Below are positions 9,707 through 16,452 of a DNA stretch of 64,000 nt, in pieces. Source of the DNA: JBDSLU01 sp963844435 (GTDB lineage: Bacteria > Acidobacteriota > Vicinamibacteria > Vicinamibacterales > Vicinamibacteraceae); the NCBI GenBank assembly GCA_963844435.1, contig CAWJOG010000001.1, forward strand, positions 366,907-430,906. Reading direction: 5' to 3'. The notes beneath the pieces are model-generated. The model was not told the origin of the DNA and did no database searches. It saw only the letters and a program-made list of their open reading frames with translations. The position numbers and the translations under genes were made by a program. How positions within the stretch are numbered: the stretch's first letter is position 1; the number at the start of each line of letters is the position of its first letter.

Positions 9707-9810
9707 AGGCGACTCGTCGTGACCCTGTTTGCAGCCGGATGCCGGCTCGAGCAGGACGCCGCACGAAGCGCGCATCACCGAGCCGTGCGCGGTGGGGGAT
9801 CGGTGATGGA

Positions 9811-9836
9811 GGCGATGCTCGTCGACGAGCATCGCC
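9811..9836. terminator. 26-base perfect palindrome between convergent genes
   Basis: The two halves GGCGATGCTCGTC and GACGAGCATCGCC abut without a spacer, so either strand can form a strong hairpin. It lies between the 3' ends of the methyltransferase gene (stop 9706) and the delta-60 repeat gene (stop 9869) and is not part of the duplicated segment. There is no T-run, so it is a bidirectional terminator or RNA-stability hairpin only by position, and a protein-binding palindrome is possible. Confidence 0.45.
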
Positions 9837-9868
9837 ACGACCTGTCGCCCCGAAGGCGGCTCCGTTCC

Positions 9869-11554
9869 TCACCTCGAGAAGCGAAAGTTCGCGACCTGCG
9901 TCGTGCCGTCGCCCAGCGTGACGATCAGCTGCCGGCACGTATTCGCCCAGGATCGCTCCGTCTTCCAGACGTACGTATACCGATCGGCATCGGCATCGTA
10001 GGTGAGGCTGCTGTTGCCCACGGTGACTGTCTCCTCCACGTCATCCAGCGCTGCCCCATCCGCGCACGCGATGGGTTGTGACGCCGGAAACCCCGGGGCG
10101 AAGATGTTCAGGCCCTGATTGCCGTTCAGGCTGAACTTCACCGGGATGGCACTTCCCGCTTTCACGCGATTGACCACGGGGGCATTGTCCACTGGTGCAA
10201 AGAACCCGGCGAACGTGTAGCCGATCGGTTGGCTGTCGTAGCGGGCCAACGCGAAGTTGTTCCCGAAGATTTCATAGGAACTCAGAAAGGAGAAACCCGC
10301 GACAACAATCTTCCCGCCCGCATCCATCGCAACCGCGAACGCCGAGCCCGTGACACTGAAAGCATCGGCCAGGGTGCCGCCCGCACCGAAGCTGGTGTCA
10401 AGCGCACCGTTGCCAAAGTGGCGAGCCAATGCGAAACGTGGAAGCGCCTCCGGATCGGCTGGATCGGTGGTGCGCCCCACCAGGACTACCCGGCCGCTCG
10501 CGTCGACGGTCACGTCAAATGCGAGGTCGCTCCAGCCGCTCCTGACGTCCGTGGTGACATATCCCGTGCCGTTGAACGTCGTGTCCAGGGAGCCCTGCGC
10601 GCTGTACCGAGCGGCGAGGAAGTCGCCCGTTTCCTGGCCCGAGCTCCCTGCCACGACGATCCGTCCGCTCCCGTCGAGCGCGAGGGCCCAGATGCGTTCT
10701 CTCCCTCCCAGGTCCGAGCGCACGATGCCGCCGGACCCGAAGCTCGCGTCCAAACTTCCGTCATCGTTGTATCGGGCGAGCGCGACGTCCTCCGCGGCGT
10801 CCCCGGCAACGAGGATCTTGCCGCTGGCATCGACCGCGAGGTCCACGGGCCGCAAGCCAATGATCGTGACGATGCCGCCCGTGCCCAGGCTGCCGTCGAG
10901 ACTGCCGTCCTCGTTGTAGCGGATCAGCATCCCGGCGGCCGCTCCTTCTGCGACGGCGAGGATCCGGCCGCTGCCATCGATCGCAATGCTGACGCGCTCC
11001 GGGACTCGATCCATGGCGGTCGTGACCTTGCCGTCGCCGTTCGCTCCGAAGCTCATGTCCAGGCTGCCATCCTGGTGGTATCGCGCCACGGCGATCGCTT
11101 CAGTGCTGGCCGTGGTGAACGTCTTTCCGGCGACGACGATCCTGCCGCTCCGATCGATCGCCACGGCCCACGCCGAATCCGCGCCGCCGGCGAAATCGGT
11201 CTCCACCCTGCCGCCTGATCCGAATGTGCCGTCCAGGGTTCCGTCGGCCTCGTAGCGGGCGAGAGCGAACTCGCGGTTCGAACCAGGATGCAGAAGTCTG
11301 AGCGTGTAGCCGGCGACGACGATCTTGCCGTTTCCGTCGAGCACCATCGCATATGCGTAGTCGGCCGACCCGGCGAAGTCGGTCAACACCTCGCCGCCGA
11401 CGCCGAAGGTCGGGTCGAGATCGCCGTCAGCGGCCTGGACGATTGCGGTCACGCACAACGCGGTGAGCGCGGCGTACATCACCCGAAGCGCGCACTTCCA
11501 GACGCGGCGTGCAGTCCCGGGTGTCGAATGGTCGATCGATCCGTTGGTGTTCAT
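9869..11554 (-). CDS. secreted delta-60 repeat beta-propeller protein with C-terminal PxKF-type domain
   Basis: ATG 11554 is preceded by GAGGA. The 561-residue protein has a signal segment (MYAALTALCVTAIVQAADG), then seven delta-60 repeats of roughly 50-60 residues. Each repeat opens with a G-x-LD-x-x-FG-x-GG motif and ends in a variant of G-KIVVAG (for example GTLDGTFGSGGRV and SGRIVVAGKT), which is expected to form a seven-bladed propeller. The C-terminal 120 residues (VVNRVKAGSAIPVKFSLNG, TYVWKTERSWANTCRQLIV, TQVANFRFSR) match the PxKF-type domain often found at the end of such proteins. It lies 23 bases downstream of the EXORDIUM-like gene and is probably in one operon with it. The role is likely extracellular or surface binding; no catalytic motif is visible. 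Confidence 0.88.
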   Translation of the reverse strand: MNTNGSIDHSTPGTARRVWKCALRVMYAALTALCVTAIVQAADGDLDPTFGVGGEVLTDFAGSADYAYAMVLDGNGKIVVAGYTLRLLHPGSNREFALARYEADGTLDGTFGSGGRVETDFAGGADSAWAVAIDRSGRIVVAGKTFTTASTEAIAVARYHQDGSLDMSFGANGDGKVTTAMDRVPERVSIAIDGSGRILAVAEGAAAGMLIRYNEDGSLDGSLGTGGIVTIIGLRPVDLAVDASGKILVAGDAAEDVALARYNDDGSLDASFGSGGIVRSDLGGRERIWALALDGSGRIVVAGSSGQETGDFLAARYSAQGSLDTTFNGTGYVTTDVRSGWSDLAFDVTVDASGRVVLVGRTTDPADPEALPRFALARHFGNGALDTSFGAGGTLADAFSVTGSAFAVAMDAGGKIVVAGFSFLSSYEIFGNNFALARYDSQPIGYTFAGFFAPVDNAPVVNRVKAGSAIPVKFSLNGNQGLNIFAPGFPASQPIACADGAALDDVEETVTVGNSSLTYDADADRYTYVWKTERSWANTCRQLIVTLGDGTTQVANFRFSR

Positions 11555-11577
11555 TGTCGGGGTCCTCAGTGGCGGTC

Positions 11578-12507
11578 TCAAGGCCGGAGGGCGCATCGGC
11601 CTCGACGCCCGTTCACCCAGTTCTCTTGAAGCAGGTAGTCGCGCGAGCCGAGCCGCACGTTGGCCCTGGCGCCGCTCGGCGTGAGGTAGGTCTCACCGTA
11701 ACTACCCGCGCACTTGTCGGAGTTCTCCAGGCCGTAGCGGTCGAACCACGCAGTGCCGTACGGATTGGTCAAAGTCCCGCTGATGGCGTGCGCCAGCCAC
11801 GACACCATCGCATCGGCGTGGAAGTTTCCGTTCGGGGTGGGAAGCCGGTTGTCGCCGGAATCCAGGAACTGCGACGCGCATGTCGAAGGGCAGCGGGCGC
11901 CGTCGCCGACGAACGCGTACTTGATCACTGTTTGATCCACCTGGACCGAGCGATGGAGCTGGCACGTGGTCGAACAGAAGCCCATGTCGTTGGCGGAGAT
12001 GTCCGCTGACGCGAGCACGATGTAGATGCCGCGCGGGTCGACCGGCAGCCAGGCCGACCTGAGCGCTTCGGCCACGATGTCCTCGACCTCGGATTGAGTC
12101 AGCTCCGCCCCGCGCGAATACCCGACGTTGATGTCCATTCCGTAAATCAGGCCTCCAGTCGGAGCGGCGCCGCTGGCGTTGGGATACCCGGCATTGATCT
12201 GGTTGTACGGCGAGAAGCCCAGCGACGTGATGAAGTCGGACAGGATCGTGACCGCTGCACTGTCACCGGAATTGCCGCAACCGTCGTGCCAGCAGCCGTA
12301 CCAGATGAAGTAGATGTTGGAAGTCGCGTTCATCACCGTGCCGCCGTTGAAGAGAATCTTGCTGTCGGTCTTTGGCGTGGCGTTCTGCGCCGAGAGCTGA
12401 GCCCCCGGCGACGCCAGCAGCGTCATCGCCACGCAGACCGCCGCCAGCAGTCGCCGCACTCTTCGACTCGTCGCGATCGTTTTCCGTCCGAGATCCTTCG
12501 TCGTCAT
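11578..12507 (-). CDS. EXORDIUM/PHI-1-like secreted protein
   Basis: ATG 12507 follows AAGGAGA. The leader (RRVRRLLAAVCVAMTLLASP) precedes a domain that follows the plant phosphate-induced protein 1/EXORDIUM pattern in order: ILFNGGTVMNATSNIYFIWY near residues 50-70, a SDFITSLGFSPY helix, LTQSEVEDIVAEAL, GIYIVLASADI, a cysteine pair in GFCSTTCQLH, KYAFVGDG with CPSTCASQF, a LAHAISGTLTNPYGTAW helix, and the terminal LLQENWVNGRRGRC. Length is 309 residues, as in plants. In plants the family is extracellular and linked to carbon/brassinosteroid-dependent growth; the biochemical activity is not known. Bacterial members occur in soil Acidobacteria and others. It precedes the delta-60 repeat gene by 23 bases. 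Confidence 0.85.
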   Translation of the reverse strand: MTTKDLGRKTIATSRRVRRLLAAVCVAMTLLASPGAQLSAQNATPKTDSKILFNGGTVMNATSNIYFIWYGCWHDGCGNSGDSAAVTILSDFITSLGFSPYNQINAGYPNASGAAPTGGLIYGMDINVGYSRGAELTQSEVEDIVAEALRSAWLPVDPRGIYIVLASADISANDMGFCSTTCQLHRSVQVDQTVIKYAFVGDGARCPSTCASQFLDSGDNRLPTPNGNFHADAMVSWLAHAISGTLTNPYGTAWFDRYGLENSDKCAGSYGETYLTPSGARANVRLGSRDYLLQENWVNGRRGRCALRP

Positions 12508-12677
12508 GTCGTCTCCTTCGTGTTCCACGCCTCTGCACGCGCGAGCGTTCGGCCGCACGAGACCCGGGCGCATGCCTCCTTACGCGCCGTTCGCAGAAAA
12601 CGGGCTCAGGCTGCTCGGAATGGACAGGCAGGGTCGGGGGACTGGGTCGGAGGGAGGACGGCCGACGCCGTTGAGGC

Positions 12678-15216
12678 CTACGGCGCCGTACGCGAGGCGG
12701 AGGTGGGCAGCAGACGGCGCACGCGCTCGCGCAGGCGCTGCAGGTCGTCGTCGGGCGGCGGCAGCGCGGTCGCGCGGCGCTCGCGGGCCCAGCGGGCGCG
12801 GAGCTGCGCCAGGTCCTCGAGGAGCCCGTCGAGTTGTCGAGCGACTCGCAGGCGCGTACCGGGCGGGACTGCGGGCGCCTCCAACCACAGGACGCCCTCG
12901 GTCGCCGACTCGAAAATCGCCGTCGCGAGGTCCACCCACGGGCGATCGCGCTCGGGGTGCGCCGCCGCCCGCTGACGGAAGATCTCGAGCCCTCGTTCGA
13001 GCCACTGGACGGCGTCCTCCAGGTCTCCGCCTCGACCCTGCACGAACGCCATCCGCTGGGCGCCGAGCGCCAGCCCCTTCCGGGCCCAGTCGTTCTCCGG
13101 ATCCTCGAGAAGGACAGCCTGCCGCAGTTCGATGGCCTGGCGATAGTGCTCGCGCGCGCCGGCGACATCGCCCTTAGTGAGCAGCGCCGTCCCGACGGCG
13201 CCGTACGAGAACGACAGGTCGAGTCGTGCGTCCGCAGTGCCGCCAAGGCGCTGCACGCGCTCCTGATCGAGCGCCAGCGCACGCCGATAGCACGCGATGG
13301 CGTCATCGACACGCCCGAGCATTTCGAGCGTCGTGCCCAACTGCTGCTGTGCGAGGGACAGGTTTCGAATCGCGGTTGCGCTGTCGGGGGAGAGCTTGAT
13401 GGCAGCCTCGGCGGCCGCGACCTCGTTCTCGAACGAGACTTTCGCGTTCGCGTACTGCTTGCCGTCGAGCTCGAGGCGGCCTATCGCGTGCCAGACCCTC
13501 ACCCTGGCGTTGACCGCCTCCGGGGTCTCGCGCGCGTCGGGTGGCAGCCCCTCGAGCAACGCCAGCGCCTGGCGGTTGAGCGTCGTGCGCGTGTCGCGGT
13601 CTCTCTCGAGGCCCGCCAGCGACACGTACGTGCCCGCCAGCCTCAGACGGTCGCCCGGTTCACCGGTCGCGTCAGCCAGGGGTTGCAGGACGGCGAGAGC
13701 CTTGCGGTAGCTCGTGATGGCCGCCTGCCGGTCTCCCACGTTCGACATGCCCGACGTGCCCTGGACCTGTGCCAGACGGCGATACCCGTCCGCGAGCTCC
13801 CGCCGGAGCGCGGCATCCTGCCCGGCTTCGCGTGACAGGCCGTCCAGGTACTCGGTTGCGCGGCGCAGCAGCAGCTCCCTCGCGCCGGTGGAGCCGGCCA
13901 ACCCGTTCACGGCATCGTGCAGCTCGCCGAGCACCGACGTCGCCAGCGTCCGCACGGCGAGGAACTGCCGCTCGGCCCGGGCGCGTTCGCGCTCGGCGAC
14001 GCGGGCCTGCCACAGTGTCGACATCGAGCCGATGAGGACGGTCAGCACCAACGCCGCCACGGCGGCGACACCGACGCGGTGGCGCGCCACGAACTTCCGC
14101 GCGCGATACAGCCGGCTGTCAGGGGTTGCCGACACCGGCCGGCCTTCGAGATATCGCTGCAGATCGTCCGACAGGCCGTCCGCACCGGTGTACCGGCGCT
14201 CCGGCTCCTTGCGCAGCGCCGTCAGGACGACGTGATCGAGATCAGGGTCGATCGCCGGCACGATCGCGCTCGGCGGCGTCGGCTGTTGATCGCAAATCGC
14301 CTGAATCAGCTCGGTCTCCGATGTGGAGGTCAACCGGTAAGGGCTCCGCTTCGTCAGCAGGCGGTAGAGGAGGACGCCGAGCGCGTAGACATCGGTCGAC
14401 GTCGTGACGGGCTCGCCGCGGATCTGCTCGGGGCTGGCGCTGTCCGGGGTGATCATCCGGAAGAGCGTCGTCTCGGAAGGCCGATCGGCCTCGAGGATCT
14501 TGGCGATCCCGAAATCGAGGAGCTTCGGCACGCCGTCGGGCGTGACGAGGATGTTCGACGCCTTGATGTCCCGGTGGACGATCAGATGCTGATGCGAGGT
14601 ACTGGACGGCCGCGCACACCTTGCGGAACAGCGCGATCCGTGGCCCTGCGTCCAGCCGCTGGCTCTCGCAGTAGACGTCGATCGGCAGGCCGTCGATGTA
14701 CTCCATGACGACATACGGAAGGCCGAGCGGCGTGGCGCCCCCGTCGATGAGGCGCGCGATGTGCGGGTGGTCCAGCGTAGCGAGAATACGGCGCTCCTCG
14801 CGAAAGCGCCGCAGCAGCAGATCGTCGGCGGCGCTGCCGCGGACCACCTTGATGGCGACGCGCTGCGCGAACTCGCCACCTGCGCGCTCAGCGAGGTACA
14901 CGGTCCCCATCCCGCCGTGGCCCAGCTCTCGAACCAGCGCCCACGGTCCGAGCCGTTCTCCGACCAGGGACGATGGAGGCGGGCCTATCGCGTCGGCGGC
15001 AGCGACGGCGGCCCCCGGCATGGCCAGGGCCGGCGTCTCGAAGCGGTCGCCGGCCTGCGCCATCGCTTCGACCAGGGACAGCACGTGCTGGCGCAGACCG
15101 TCGTCGGCGCCGCAGGCCTGCGCCACGAACGCCGCGCGATCGGCCAGCGGCTGATCCCAGGCGTCAGCCGCGACGACCTTGACGCGCTTCCAGAGCTCCT
15201 GGTTCATGGATGCCAT
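12678..15216 (-). CDS. transmembrane Ser/Thr protein kinase with C-terminal TPRs, one frameshift
   Basis: The start at ATG 15216 gives MASMNQELWKRVKVV, a typical N-terminus for this kinase type. The kinase domain shows LGHGGMGTVYLAER (glycine loop), VAIKVV (ATP lysine), HRDIKASN (catalytic loop), LLDFGIAK (Mg loop) and SPEQIRGE. The membrane helix GVAAVAALVLTVLIGSM follows, then about 400 residues of tetratricopeptide-like repeats (for example AITSYRKALAVLQ and DDAIACYRRALAL). At about 14594-14601 one extra base separates VCAAVQY from HQHLIVHRDIK, placing the catalytic loop in another frame; this is probably a sequencing indel. The ECF sigma factor gene lies 34 bases upstream, the usual kinase-sigma pairing in Acidobacteria, suggesting joint control of an envelope response. 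Confidence 0.88.
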
Positions 15217-15250
15217 CGCAGGGAGACGCGCCGTCCCGCGGCATCCGGGC

Positions 15251-15856
15251 TCACGGATCCGACCCGGCGTGCCCGTCGCGGAGCGCCCGGTGCAGCCAGC
15301 CCTTCGCCAGCGCCCATTCACGCTTGACCGTGGCCGGCGAGGTGCCCATCACGGCAGCCGTCTCTTCGACGGTCAGGCCGCCGAAGAACCGCAGCTCCAC
15401 CAGACGGGCCTGATCGGGATCGAGATCCTCGAGACCGGTCAGGGCGCGATCGAGGGCGAGCAGGTCGATCCGGTCCACCGCAGCGTCCGGCGCGTGGAGG
15501 GAGACATCGTCGATCGGCACGGGCGCCACCGCTCCTCCCCGCTTCTCCCGCAACGCCTTGCGGGCATCGTCCAGCAGGATCCTCCGCATGACCTGCGCGG
15601 CGATCGCGAAGAAGTGCGCCCGGTTCTGCCAGTCGCCCTCGCGCTGCCCGACGAGCTTGAGGTACGCCTCGTTGACGAGGGCCGTCGTGTGGAGCGCCCC
15701 GTCGCGCCATTCGCGGCGGACCTGTCGCGAAGCGATCGTGCGGAGCTCGTGATAGACGAGCGGGATCAGCTGGTCGAGCGCCATCCGATCTCCGGCCTGC
15801 CAGTCCTGCAGGAGCCTGGTGATCTGCGCGGCCGGAGTGCGGTGCTGCTCCTCCAT
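15251..15856 (-). CDS. ECF sigma factor, Sig70-X6 (TIGR02999-like) type
   Basis: The protein shows region 2 (ALDQLIPLVYHELRTIASRQ, LHTTALVNEAYLKLV, NRAHFFAIAAQVMRRILLD) and region 4 (DPDQARLVELRFFGGLTVEETAAVMG, SPATVKREWALAKGWLHRAL). The start at ATG 15856 leaves about ten residues before the ITRLLQDW motif, as in the family; an upstream GTG at 15925 would add 23 residues of low-complexity sequence and is the alternative. It is followed by the transmembrane Ser/Thr kinase gene, likely its signalling partner. No anti-sigma factor gene is adjacent. Upstream is the divergent BlaI gene, and the shared intergenic region holds dyad operators. Confidence 0.88.
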   Translation of the reverse strand: MEEQHRTPAAQITRLLQDWQAGDRMALDQLIPLVYHELRTIASRQVRREWRDGALHTTALVNEAYLKLVGQREGDWQNRAHFFAIAAQVMRRILLDDARKALREKRGGAVAPVPIDDVSLHAPDAAVDRIDLLALDRALTGLEDLDPDQARLVELRFFGGLTVEETAAVMGTSPATVKREWALAKGWLHRALRDGHAGSDP

Positions 15857-15988
15857 GAAGGCTGTCCCGCTGGCGCCCTGTGCGGCGGCTGGCGGCGATG
15901 GCGAATGTGGTGCGGAGTATGGCACAGGTGGACCTCATATTGACGAGCTGGCCATGGAATTCGCCAGCGTGGCCGCCATCCCCCGAGC

Positions 15989-16040
15989 TTGACAACGGTG
16001 CGTGAGGCGAATATCTTCGCGCATGGCGAATTTTTTCGCC
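15989..16040 (+). promoter_or_regulatory. BlaI-type promoter with two dyad operators
   Basis: A sigma-70-like promoter is visible: TTGACA at 15989-15994, a 17-base spacer, then TATCTT at 16012-16017. Two inverted repeats overlap it. The first, GCGAA-TATC-TTCGC at 16007-16020, covers the -10 box; the second, GGCGAA-TTTT-TTCGCC at 16025-16040, covers the expected transcription start. Their centres are 19 bases apart, close to two helical turns. The position directly upstream of the BlaI gene fits autoregulation, although the half-sites differ from the TACTA-type BlaI consensus. Confidence 0.65.
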
Positions 16041-16065
16041 TAGCCGCGGACGCGATCATTCGCTG

Positions 16066-16449
16066 ATGTCGAAGCACACCCACGTCGATCTCACCCGTCG
16101 TGAAAGCCAGATCATGGCGATCCTCTATCGCCGCCGCCGCGCGACGGTCGAGGAGATCCGCGCCGAGCTGCCCGAGGCGCCAAGCCCGTCCAGCGTGCGC
16201 AAGCTGCTCGACATCATGATCGATCGGGGCCTCATCGCCCGCGAGTACCACGGCCCCCGGTTCGCCTACTTCCCCGCCGTCCACCCGGAGGAGGCGAGCA
16301 GGTCCGCGCTCGCGCAGCTGGTTCGCACCTTCTTCGACGGCTCGCCGGGGTCCGTCGTCGCCGCGCTCCTCGAATCCCCGACGTCGCTCTCCGAGGCCGA
16401 GTACAAGCGCCTGAGCGGTCTGCTGAAGCGCGCGCGCGCAGGGAGATGA
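16066..16449 (+). CDS. BlaI/MecI-family transcriptional repressor
   Basis: The 127-residue protein has the winged-helix pattern of BlaI: LTRRESQIMAILYRRRRATV, EEIRAELPEAPSPSSVRKLL (recognition helix with the SSVR variant of TTV), and a wing around YHGPRFAYFPAV. The C-terminal dimerisation helices are VRTFFDGSPGSVVAALLE and LSEAEYKRLSGLLKRA. BlaI repressors block their own operon and are inactivated by cleavage after the M56 sensor is triggered. The sensor gene starts 4 bases after the stop. The dyads at 16007-16040 are the likely targets. The ribosome binding site before ATG 16066 is weak. Confidence 0.9.
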   Translation: MSKHTHVDLTRRESQIMAILYRRRRATVEEIRAELPEAPSPSSVRKLLDIMIDRGLIAREYHGPRFAYFPAVHPEEASRSALAQLVRTFFDGSPGSVVAALLESPTSLSEAEYKRLSGLLKRARAGR

Positions 16450-16452
16450 CCG

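Larger units (their letters stand above)
8270..9780. repeat. segmental duplication, copy B (complete)
   Basis: This is the fuller partner of copy A at 3921-4953. It contains the 3' part of the secreted gene, the 464 bases missing from copy A, a conserved stretch starting near 8881, and the intact methyltransferase-like gene. The right edge is shared with copy A up to CGCGCATCACCG at 9780. Divergence is a few percent and includes third-position changes, so the duplication is not brand new. No transposase or terminal inverted repeats flank it. Confidence 0.85.

Noticed and set aside
11268..11290. GGTTCGAACC resembling a tRNA T-arm
   Set aside because: It lies inside the delta-60 repeat coding region, with no acceptor stem or anticodon arm around it.
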